This document shows positions 55,376 to 64,000 of a stretch of DNA of 64,000 bases, piece after piece (positions within the stretch are counted from its first letter, which is position 1; each line of letters begins with the position of its first letter). Source of the stretch: Ricinus communis. Lineage: Eukaryota > Streptophyta > Magnoliopsida > Malpighiales > Euphorbiaceae. A program made the translations under genes and the position numbers. The stretch covers positions 2,108,001-2,172,000 of the forward strand of contig NC_063258.1 of NCBI RefSeq assembly GCF_019578655.1, written 5' to 3'. The notes under the pieces are model-generated. The model had not been told where the DNA came from, ran no database searches, and worked only from the letters and a program-made list of their open reading frames with translations.

Positions 55376-56347
55376 TAGCATTTTTAGGTGTTGAGATTGA
55401 ATTGTTATTGGAGTTTTCAAGTTAATATTGTGAGGGTTCTCCGGTTTATTCTTGGAGGTTCCAAATCACTTCTATCTAAAATTTGCTCGGAAAATTTATT
55501 TGTAAAAGTAAAGTGCGAGCTGTAGTAATAATGATTTAGTGTGAATACTCAACTGTGATATTTTATTAGATCGTATATTGTAACTGAATTCCATGAGAAG
55601 GAATAAGCTTCAAATAAAAAAAAATATTTATATAAGCATAAGAAAAGAAAAAGACCCTGAACTATTAAGAGATGTTTAATTAAACCGTGTTACTTTAAAT
55701 GGTTTAATATAAAACGGTTCAATTAAATTTAAATTTATAATATTGTTTGAGCCCACTCAAATTTATGCCCAATAATATAATAATACATGTCTATATATAT
55801 AATCTTTTAAAAATAATTAAAAATATTAGAAGAAAATCTAAACAAATCCAAAAATTAGAGTAATTAACAAATTATCACTGGAATAATAAAAATAGGAGAA
55901 GATGGAAACAAATCCAAAAAAACAAAGCAAATTCAAACAATCCAATATCAAGAATAGAGGAAATTGGGAAAGAAAAAGTTCCAAACAAATCTCTATCGCT
56001 ATAATATTACCATCGACAACCACCTCTTTTAAAGCCGGCGTCTTTCTCTCTGGCCGTCAACCAGCAAGAAGCCATTGCTCAACTCTCCACCAACAGTAGA
56101 AACCGGCTTCTCCATTTTTTTTTTCCTTCTTAACAATAGAGACCAGTATGATAATCAATTTAGCATTGTTGAACAACACACTCAATTTGCAAAGAGACCA
56201 AATAATTACAAACGTTCCTTCTCTTCCAAAGCATCTAAAAAGGTGAAATAAAGTCCAGAGTAGAGGCGGGTGGCTGCAGTACTTTCTCCTCTTTATCCAC
56301 TCACCAATTCCCAAATCCTTCTTATTTTCTTTCTTCTTCACACGATC
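55376..56347. other. Intergenic / putative promoter region of the 56443 exon
   Basis: AT-rich to 55900, then more balanced base composition. 55560-55860 is plain AT-rich DNA. Nothing else recognised. Confidence 0.5.
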
Positions 56348-56442
56348 ATTCCATACTCCCCTCTCTCTCTCTCTCTTCCTGAAAAGAAAAAAAGAACATT
56401 TCTTATTGTTTTGTTTCTCTGCACTTGTGTGTTCACTCAGTC
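56348..56442 (+). promoter_or_regulatory. CT-rich 5' leader of the exon at 56443
   Basis: CTCTCTCTCTCTCTC at 56360-56376 followed by A-rich then T-rich DNA, a common layout of plant 5' untranslated leaders directly before an ATG. Confidence 0.4.
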
Positions 56443-56718
56443 ATGGCTCTGCAAACGACAGCGTCGTCGTCCGCTCAGCTTCTTTTAAACTCAACTAGGA
56501 GTAGTTCCATTGCAAGGGCGTCATGTTCGGTTCTTGCCAAAACTGCAACAGCAGTTGCAATGGCGACAACAATAACGGTGGCGACAACAATAACAAGGGT
56601 GGAGATGGTGAGAGTGGCGATGACGAGGCGTGGCAATGGGTTTTTATCATTTTTACTTTTTTTGAGAAATTATAAATTTAAAAATTTATCTATTTATCTA
56701 TATTTAAATTTAATATAA
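56443..56718 (+). pseudogene. Transit-peptide-like first exon, gene truncated or frameshifted
   Basis: ATG at 56443 in good context opens MALQTTASSSAQLLLNSTRS, a Ser/Ala/Thr-rich, acid-free N-terminus that looks like a chloroplast transit peptide. From about 56525 the adjacent frame is much more protein-like: F-G-S-C-Q-N-C followed by an Asn/Gly/Asp-rich acidic run and ..DDEAWQWVF.., whereas the ATG frame becomes Thr/Val/Arg-rich and ends in AT-rich DNA. I infer a 1-base indel near 56525, or a splice variant. After 56640 the sequence turns into AT-rich non-coding DNA; no further exon was found up to 59 kb. Product unknown. Confidence 0.4.
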
Positions 56719-57126
56719 ACTAACAATTTATCGGTTATTATTATTTTGATTATAAAATTAAGTTCATAAATATAATTTAATAAAAATTTTAACATTTAAC
56801 ATTACTTTATAAAATTTTAAGAAATAATAATAATTATTTTTTATATATTTTTAGTTTTTAAAATTTTAAAATTTTTAATGTAATAATATATAAATTATTT
56901 TTTAATTAATTTTAGTATTATAAATTAACATCTCAATATAGTTAATACTTTTTAGAAATAATAATTATTATATGGTTAAAAATTTAATTCATTATCAAAT
57001 ATAATATAAAAAATATTATTTATATATTAAAATTATTATCTAATTATAAAATTAATTTATTAGTTACTATAATATTAAAATATTAATTAAAATATTATTT
57101 TTATGTTAGAATTAATATCATTATCT

Positions 57127-57298
57127 GAGTAGAAAAATATTTATTAGTTAATATAATATTAGAATATGATTAATATGCTACTATTTCTTAAGATATAATT
57201 AGTATTATTTTTGAGTAGAAAAATATTTATTAGTTAATATAATATTAGAATATGATTAATATGCTACTATTTCTTAAGATATAATTAGTATTATTTTT
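57127..57298. repeat. 86-base perfect tandem duplication
   Basis: Unit GAGTAGAAAAATATTTATTA...AGTATTATTTTT at 57127-57212 is repeated at 57213-57298 without a mismatch that I can see. Confidence 0.9.
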
Positions 57299-57565
57299 TA
57301 TTAAAAATTATTTATTAATTAATATAAAATTAAAATATAATTAATATTTTATCTTTAAAATTAGAGTACATATTTAATTAAAAATGTAATTTATTAATTA
57401 ATAAATTAATAAAAAAATTATAAAATTATACATAAATTTAAATTTAGATTTATGTGTTAAAAGTAATATTCATATCAAAATAGAAATGTGTTAAAACAAA
57501 GATTTTATTCTCCTTTTTTACCTTTTAAAACGTTTAGGGTGACATTCAACCCTTTTGAAATAAGA

Positions 57566-57925
57566 AAATTTAATTCAACATTCCAAATAACTCAAATTTT
57601 TTTTTTAACCTTGCGCCTAAACAAAAAGATATGTTTTTCCATTTAAAGGTTTTGTGATCATTGTTTATCATTTTGAGATATATAATTATCTTTTTCAATT
57701 TAATATTCTTTTCGATTAGTATCGTCAAAATTCTATGAATAAGGTAATTTAATTCAACGTCCCAAATAGTTCTAAGTTTTTTTTTTCTTTTTTTACCTTG
57801 TGCCTAAAGAAATATGCCTTTTCATTTAAAGGTTTTGTGGCCATTGTCTGTTATTTTGAGGTATATAATATATTTTTTTTCAATTTATCCATTCGATTAA
57901 TATTTTTAAAATTTTATGAACAAAT
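57566..57925. repeat. About 177-base diverged tandem duplication
   Basis: Two units beginning (G)AAAATTTAATTCAACATTCC (57566) and GGTAATTTAATTCAACGTCCC (57743), both continuing with T-rich run, ACCTTG(C/T)GCCTAAA, CATTTAAAGGTTTTGTG and TTTTGAG(A/G)TATATAA. Spaced 177 bases, several mismatches. Confidence 0.75.
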
Positions 57926-58800
57926 TTATAATTTTGCTAGTAGTTGAGAAGAAATAATTTTAAAATAAATTTATAATAGAAAATTAATGTATTTTATTAT
58001 CAAAAATAAATATTTTTAATATCATAATTAAAATGTTTCACAATATTAATTTAACGTGTACTAAAGTGAAAAAAAAAAAAAATACAACCTAAGGTGACAA
58101 AAAAGAAATACACACTCTTAAATGAAAAGTTACATAAATTACTTATGGATTCCCCTTCTTCGTGGCACTGTAAAGGTCCAAAAGTGCAATTAAATTGATT
58201 TTTAACAAAATTAAAAAGCAATTTGAATTTATCAAGCACTTTGCCTTTCTCTGTAAGGGATATACCCATAAATAACATGAGCAATCATTTGACAAATATA
58301 TTTAGTATAATCATGTATGAGACCAAATAAAATTTATGATTTTGAAAATGTTATAATTTAATGGAGATTTGAATACTAAAATGTTTATTTGAATTTACTA
58401 TTTAATTGTGTTGGTAAAATAATAGAATCAGATATAAGATAAGTAAATATTTTATTATATTATATAAATAATATTGATTAGATAAAATAATACTAGTAAG
58501 ATAAAATATAGTATATTATATATTTTTTAAGTTATATATATAAATATTATTATACAGAAAAATATATTTTTAAGGTAAAATTTAAAAAATTTATAATTTA
58601 TTATAATAAAAAATTAATTCTTATTTATAACTGGTCTAAATTAAAATTAAAATTGTAATAAAAAATTAATTCTTATTTATAATTTATATGTAAAAATTAT
58701 TTTTATATAAAATATTACTAGAGATTTTCCTCTGTAATAAATCAAGCTAGTAAACGATTCAAAATACGAACCCAAAATATCTGAATGCATTAATTGAAGA

Positions 58801-59071
58801 GCAACTTGGGCTCTTGCATGAGAACAAAGAAAAGAAAATCTCTGAGCTAACAGTTAACACTAATCAATACTTTTCTCTTCTCAACGACAATAACCTAATC
58901 AAATACAAACAAACAATCCCATATTTCCTGAGTAGATATTATATTCTCCCTCAGGTTTCTCGAAGAAGGAAATTGCTTAGTTATAGCAAATTCGTAATCT
59001 ACAGAAAAATGAAAGCAAATTTGATTTTACAAAGATAATGATCCATCTAATTAAGCTAATTGACCAAGTAA
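58801..59071. other. 3' flank of the PADRE gene
   Basis: Downstream of the minus-strand gene. A 74-codon plus frame is present without any recognised motif; probably the gene's 3' untranslated region and flank. Confidence 0.4.
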
Positions 59072-59623
59072 TTAATTCGTCATCTCCAATTGCATTTCCT
59101 GTATAACATCTGATTCGCTCCGTCGATTAAAAGATTTCTCTCTAATAGTATCAAGAATTGGCTTCCACGGCTTCTCAACACTGCACCTTTTTCCCCGGAA
59201 CGCCATCCCACTTGGCTGTACCGGCTGAACGAACCTGCCAGGACTTATAATGGGTGAAGTCGATGTTGGCACAGTTCTTGAGGACTTTGTGTTGTTAGCC
59301 TTACGGCAATGGTCAGATTTCTTAGCTACGGAAGTGAGCCTCTTGACTAAAGCAGCAAAGTCCAGAGGAGACACCTCAGCTTGTAATGTGGAGTAGGGTA
59401 GCAAGAAATAGATTTGGCCTTGTTGAAGTTGGGCGTCTGGCTTTAGTGACTTAGACGCAGTAGAAAGAAGCTGAGCTGCTGTTGAAACAAAATGTTTGCA
59501 GGACTTGTCTGTGATTTGGCTAACTAAAACAGGGTACTCAAAATATTCTACATAACCATTCAGATGAACTACACGAATGCTTTTGAGTTTAGGCGATGAT
59601 CTGCAAGACAAACAGCTACCCAT
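59072..59623 (-). CDS. PADRE/DUF4228 domain protein, 183 residues
   Basis: Intact single-exon gene, the only convincing host gene in the window. The start at 59623 (MGSCLSCRSS..) is preferred over an in-frame ATG 13 codons upstream because MGxCxSC is the conserved N-terminus of this family, with Gly2 suitable for myristoylation and Cys4/Cys7 for palmitoylation, suggesting membrane association. The PADRE domain spans about residues 10-115: ..IRVVHLNGYVEYFEYPVLVS.., ..SADQ-like C-K-H-F-V segment, ..LQQGQIYFLLPYSTLQAEVSP.. and ..DFAALVKRL... The C-terminal 70 residues are Ser/Lys-rich and end in ..WKPILDTIREKSFNRRSESD.., as usual for the family. Family members respond to pathogen and abiotic stress; molecular function is not established. 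Confidence 0.92.
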   Translation of the reverse strand: MGSCLSCRSSPKLKSIRVVHLNGYVEYFEYPVLVSQITDKSCKHFVSTAAQLLSTASKSLKPDAQLQQGQIYFLLPYSTLQAEVSPLDFAALVKRLTSVAKKSDHCRKANNTKSSRTVPTSTSPIISPGRFVQPVQPSGMAFRGKRCSVEKPWKPILDTIREKSFNRRSESDVIQEMQLEMTN

Positions 59624-59665
59624 TTTTTTTTCTTTTTCTCTCTGGTCCTCTTTGTTGCACAAGAT

Positions 59666-59682
59666 ATGCCTCTATATTAATC
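59666..59682 (-). promoter_or_regulatory. Possible TATA box of the PADRE gene
   Basis: Minus strand reads GATTAATATAGAGGCA about 45-60 bases before the ATG. Close to the start codon, so the leader would be short; weak evidence. Confidence 0.3.
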
Positions 59683-59898
59683 ACACAGATGGTTTTCAAC
59701 AATTATCTGGGCACTAATTTAAAAGCAAGAAACTTTCAGTCTTGGTAAGAAAACAAACAAAAAACAAAGTCGAAGAAGAAAAATTGTTGCGTTTCAATGA
59801 CGGTCTCACTTTCTGGCCACCTACTTTGACATAAACTCGTCAACTTGTCACACACTTCACTCTGTCAACTTGTCATACACTTATAATCTTTCAATATT

Positions 59899-60322
59899 CT
59901 ATTTGGTTCATGAAAAAATAGAATAAAAATGAAAATGAGAATAAATAATTTTCATGGTTCATTAAAACTCATTCTCAAATTGAAATGGGATCATTCCATC
60001 AATGAGAATTTTTTATTTCTCTGTCTGGTGAAAGAATGAAAATTTATTTGTATAAAAATGAAATGAAATTAATTATAAATAATTAAATAGGTAAAATAAT
60101 AATATTATTCATATAAATATTATTTTTATTTATTTATTATATATAATAGTTATAAATTAGGTATTATTATTTTTTTAACTACAATTAAAAATTATTATTG
60201 ATATGGGCAATAAATAAATTTGATTCTCATTTCATATCAATCTAAATAATAAATAAAATATAATTACTTTCATTTTTATTATTATTTTTTATATTTTATT
60301 TTCAACCTTAAACCAAACAGTC
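59899..60322. mobile_element. MITE with target duplication (TTTGGTT family)
   Basis: Left end CTATTTGGTTCATG and right end AAACCAAACAGTC are inverted repeats (CT(A/G)TTTGGTT). TCAATATT lies on both sides (59891-59898 and 60323-60330); taking two more bases gives TTTCAATATT/TCTCAATATT, so the duplication is 8 bases perfect or 9-10 with one mismatch. Interior is A/T-rich with ATGAGAAT..ATTCTCAT blocks, as in common dicot MITEs with TTTGGTTCATG ends. Located about 280 bases upstream of the PADRE start codon. Confidence 0.75.
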
Positions 60323-60330
60323 TCAATATT

Positions 60331-60645
60331 AATTTGGATGAGAGCAATTGGAGTGTAATAAGGGTATGACTTTCTTCCCACTACAGTCAATGGGATTATT
60401 ACATAGTTTGATTATATTTTGTTGAATTTCTATGTTATAATTAGTCAATAAGGAGTTAGTCTCGGATGAAAATCTCGTTCGAGTGTCACCTCTTCCTCCC
60501 CCACTGTAATAAATTCAAGTCGAAATTTTTAGATTTTGAAAATGACTTTAGCACCGTTAGAAAAGCTTATTAGTTATTTAATAAATTTATCTCCCCATAT
60601 GTAGGGTGATAGTCGAACTGAATCGAGTTAAATAAAATTTGATTA
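60331..60645. other. Intergenic DNA, nothing recognised
   Basis: CCTCTTCCTCCCCCACTGTAATAAATTCAAGTCG at 60490 resembles LTR-independent low-copy DNA; no feature assigned. Confidence 0.4.
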
Positions 60646-62339
60646 TACTATAAAAACATAATAATTTACTAATAAAATTTTTTATTGATAGATTTAAAAT
60701 ATCTATCGGTAATTCTATTTATAACGTACGATGATGATAAGTGCTAATATAAATAATACGTACTAAAAAAATAAATTACCGGTATATATTGTTATTCGGT
60801 TGTTTAATAAATATTTCTAATTTGTTCAAAGAAGACAATTTAGTCATGAAATTTTGTCACTAATCTATTAGTAAATTGTTTTAAAATTTTTTTATCAGTT
60901 ATCCATCTGTAAGTTTTTAGTATTTTTCAAAATAAAAGATTTATTGATAATCCATCTAACATATTTAAATATTTTTTCAAAAATAAAAAATTATTAGGAA
61001 TTTGTTTATAACTCTTAAATACTTTTTAAAAATAAAAGTATTAGTTAGTAATCAATCAGTAAATCCTTAAATATTTTGTTGAAAATAAAAATTTTATTTG
61101 TGATCCAATGGTAATTTTTAGTTTTTCTAAAAGTAAAAGAATTAATAGATAATTTGTCGGCAATTCTTTAATGTTTTTTTGAAAAATAAAAGAAATATAG
61201 CGTTAAGTTTTAAATATTTTTTACAAGTAAACCAGTAATTCATAGGTAACAATATTTTCTTGAAAAGTATTTATATTTTCTAAGAAAATAAAATTATTAA
61301 AATAAACATAAAAAGAAAAAAAAATAAAGAGAATATAAAACTGATTACTGATCTTAAAAAATCAAAATGACTAAGATTATGAAAGTCAAAATTATGATTT
61401 AAAACTAAAAATATAAAATCAAACTAAACAAGTGAGAGAAAATGTGAAAGCTAAAAACGTAGTAAGCATAAAATGAAGGAAAATATTCAAGAGAATTAAG
61501 ATAAATTAAATACAATAAAAGTCTAATAATTTTTTCTAATCCATATTAATGCAAGCTAAATAAATGTAAATAAAAACATATAAAAATAGAGAAACTATAA
61601 AACAATTAAATGTAAGAAATTTTAAAAGAATTTATATTTTTCTATGGCTTGGAAGAATTTAAAAAGTTAAGAGAAAGTGAAAATAAAGAGTAAAGAATAA
61701 AGAGTATGTGTTACCTAATAAAAAAATTAAAAAATAAATAATTAAATAGAAAAGAAAGAAGAAGAAATATAATAAATAAGAGAAGGAGGAAGAGAAATAG
61801 TACAAGAGAGAAAATAGGAAATTAAAAAAGAGATTAGGATGTGAAGAAATAGAGGAAAAGAGAATAATTCTTTTTTGTGTTTTTCTTTTTTATAATTTAC
61901 TAATGGATTATTGATAAAATTCTGTTGGTGAATTTTTTAAATAAAAACTTAGAGAAATATTTCCCTTCAAAATAGTTAAATACTAATAGATTATTGACAA
62001 AATTTCCTTGGTAATCTTATTTTTATCCCTTAAGTAATCTTCTTTAGGAAACTTTGGACAATATTTTCCTCTAAAATTAGCAAGTACCAATGGATTATCT
62101 ATGTGATTTTTTGCTGGTATTTTAAAAGAATTCTTCTTTTAAATAAATATAAATAACTGATAATTTAATTTTTTGGTAATTCAGTAAATAAATTTTATTT
62201 ACTAATTTAGCATTGGAATATCTTCATCGGTAATTAATAAAAAGTCTATGAATTTCTTTTGTCTTAATTTACCTATGAAAACAACTCATCAATAATTATT
62301 AAAAGTAAAAATAATTTTATTAAGAAGAAAATTATCATT
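60646..62339. mobile_element. CACTA-like non-autonomous element with subterminal repeats
   Basis: Left half (60660-61280) has about ten diverged units around (G)ATCNNTC(G/A)GTAA(T/A)T(T/C)..TAAAT(A/T)TTTTT(G/C)AAAAATAAAA; right half (61890-62300) has units such as TTGGTAATCTTATTT and CATCGGTAATTAAT. The middle (61300-61880) is A/G-rich and non-coding. The left limit TACTATAAAAACATAATAA resembles the CACTA..AAGAAA end of plant CACTA elements with the first base changed. No clear 3-base duplication. Assignment rests on the repeat pattern only. Confidence 0.4.
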
Positions 62340-62855
62340 GCTAAAGATGGTGCTATATTTGAGCACCTAATGTGGGCAGCGGTTTCAAGCGCGCACCTAA
62401 GTATTTTTAGCGACTATATAATTGTAAGATTTTTCAACCTAATATGGAATGCGGTAAAAAAACATATTTTTTTGGAAAGAGATACTATTTCACCAATCGA
62501 GTAACAGGTATCTAACATATTCATATCTAATGATTTTTCATAAAGTGGTAACAAAAGGTATAATTTGTACAATTCTTTTCATTTTCCAATTTGATTCGAT
62601 CCATTCGTTCATAGAGCGATTTATTCAATCATAAACATTTCTAGAACACCTCTAATAAAGGGACAAATAGTCAATTTTGAGAAAATCACTCGTTTGATCG
62701 AGTATACTACCAATAAATTTTTACTTCTTATTTTAGTATGTGCTTCCGGAGGAGCGCGCATGCAAGAAGAAAGTTTGAGCTTGATGCAAATGGCTAAAAT
62801 ATCTTATGCTTTATATGATTATCAATCGAATACGCTGACTAGTCATTGAGACTAG
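62340..62855 (-). mobile_element. Family R leader, copy 3, interrupted by plastid DNA
   Basis: 62340-62443 and 62825-62855 match the copy 2 leader (25700-25830), including GCGCGCACC/GGCACGCACTC.., TTTTAGCGACTA and GACTAGTCATT(G/A)AGACTAGC. The stretch between them is organelle DNA, listed next. Confidence 0.6.
62444..62824 (+). pseudogene. Composite plastid insertion: ycf2 and accD fragments (NUPT)
   Basis: About 380 bases. 62450-62680 matches a piece of ycf2: F(W)G-x-RDTISPIE then stop, QVSNIFISNDFS.., ..RYNLYNSFHFPI.., ..[11 protein letters not shown].. and GQIVNFE, with several changed or lost codons. 62680-62820 matches the acetyl-CoA carboxylase beta-subunit gene acc[13 protein letters not shown].. 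[30 protein letters not shown]. These genes lie far apart on plastid genomes, so the pieces were joined before or during insertion; GAAA is shared at the joint. The accD part keeps its frame; the ycf2 part has in-frame stops. Not functional. Confidence 0.85.
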
Positions 62856-62875
62856 CGCAGAGATGAGAGTCGCTA
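62856..62875 (-). promoter_or_regulatory. Primer-binding site of family R, copy 3
   Basis: Minus strand reads TAGCGACTCTCATCTCTGCG against TGGCGACTTCCATCTCCGTG in copy 2. TGG changed to TAG by a C-to-T type change on the other strand. Confidence 0.55.
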
Positions 62876-64000
62876 CCCGGGCAATCACTAAGACACTTTT
62901 ACTAATTAGTGGAATTTCTTAGATTCCATAAGGAAGTTTATGCTACAAAATCTAGAGATGGATCTAGAAGCCAACTTTCTTATTTGTGTATATTTATCTT
63001 TAATTTTATTGTTTAACAAATTATTCCATATGAACACAATCAGTTTATATACAGACATAGCAAATAACAAATATAATTCACCTAGGTTTAGCTCATTTTA
63101 TTCAAGCTAACCCATATTGGAGTTATTAACCTAATTTACTAGTTAATTGATTACATATAGCCCACCTAGTCTAGCCCAATTACATATTATGCTTTTGATT
63201 TCTAACCTTTAGACCTAATGGACTACTTATTATAACGAGACCCATTCTATGTGAACCTAATTCTAAAGAACTAAATCCTAATGAAAACATGCCAAGGCCT
63301 ACTAAGTCTACTTCAATTTTAGAGTTTAGGCCTAGTTAATATCAATTAGCCTATTGGACTATAGTGTTTATGTTGGGTCTAATTTTAAGCTTAAGTCTAT
63401 GTGACTCATTTTAATTAATCAATCACATAACACATATTTAATCAATTATATAATAAGCAAAATAGACAAAATAAGATGCAGGAAATAAACTTAACTATTA
63501 TAACCTGGCCTATAATTAAAATTATAAAGAAAAAAGACTTAAAAATCTAATATAGTACATAAAATACATCAAAGTCGACCAAAGCCAAAAGATTGGGCCA
63601 AAAGACTGCACAACCGATCGGCTCTTGGGGTTCCAAGCAGGTTCTTTTATTGATTCGTCAATGTATCTCGCATCTCTAAAGCCGAATTTCACATACACAG
63701 AGAATAAAATTAATTAGATATGAAAGAAACAAAATAAAATAATAAAATCAAAATAACAAAAATCAGTTGATTGATAAAAACCCTAAAAACTAATAAAAAC
63801 CTAGAAACTAAAAGTACAATAAACAAAAAATGGTAAATTAATCATGTAATCCTATTAAACATATTTAATTATTGAATTATAATAAAAATATAAATATAGA
63901 TCATTAATTCTATTTTATGTGCCTAATTAGATTCAAAACCCTAATTGGCAAAATCATAAGATTCAAAACCCTAGTGTTCTTTTTATCAGGTTTCAAAACC
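62876..64000 (-). mobile_element. Family R LTR, copy 3 (cut by window end)
   Basis: Aligns with 25851-26980 of copy 2 (GGAAGTTTATGCTACAAAATC.., TTTAATTTTATTGTTTAACAAAT.., CAATTAGCCTATTGGACTATAG.., ATTCAAAACCCTAAT..). One degenerate GCCGATCGGCTCT motif is at 63602-63626. Continues beyond the window. Confidence 0.6.

Larger units (their letters stand above)
56719..58800. other. Very AT-rich non-coding region
   Basis: Over 2 kb with almost no GC, holding two tandem duplications (listed separately). No exon, RNA gene or transposon end can be supported. Confidence 0.6.

Noticed and set aside
59624..59662. Upstream in-frame ATG as start of the PADRE protein
   Set aside because: It would add a charged 13-residue leader before the conserved MGSC lipid-modification site, which must be N-terminal.

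Overview
The window is nuclear DNA of a flowering plant, most likely a dicot. It has low GC content, stacked retrotransposons, MITEs, organelle-DNA insertions, an endogenous pararetrovirus and one clear plant-only host gene (PADRE/DUF4228). I cannot name the species. There are no bacterial features, CRISPR arrays or recognisable tRNA/rRNA genes. Almost everything is dead repeat DNA; the only convincing intact host gene is at 59072-59623 (minus).

Layout. 1-8.4 kb: end of a family 'R' LTR, then a gag-only TAT/Ogre-like Ty3 element with two LTRs and a tRNA-Arg-type primer site. 8.4-14.1 kb: a plant-mobile-domain gene scrap, then two large related LTRs in opposite orientation, each looking like a solo LTR. 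14.1-17.9 kb: more family R, a Ty1/copia gag relic, a mitochondrial cob fragment and copia-type LTRs. 17.9-24.5 kb: a LINE cut in its reverse transcriptase by a 4.7 kb non-autonomous copia element. 25.7-28.6 kb: family R LTR with primer site. 28.6-40.6 kb: a rearranged endogenous caulimovirid (florendovirus-like) made of a plus-strand and a minus-strand part joined head to head. 40.6-48.4 kb: AT-rich intergenic DNA with a well-bounded MITE and several low-copy direct repeats. 48.5-55.4 kb: a decayed Ty3/gypsy element whose 3' end also lies in inverted orientation at its left. 56.4 kb: a lone transit-peptide-like first exon. 56.7-59 kb: very AT-rich DNA with tandem duplications. 59.1-59.6 kb: the PADRE gene. 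59.9-62.3 kb: a MITE with target duplication and a CACTA-like repeat block. 62.3-64 kb: family R again, with a composite plastid insertion (ycf2 plus accD) in its leader.

The genes do not form a pathway; the window is a record of nested insertions. The most unusual observations are: (1) the mosaic viral cluster, with leader pieces in wrong places; (2) a systematic difference between the two viral copies in which CTG/CAG positions in one read as CG, TCG or CGG in the other, which looks more like base-calling error at CHG-methylated cytosines than biology; (3) organelle fragments embedded in retroelements; (4) arrays of a palindromic motif in the family R LTRs. I found no convincing new biological system.
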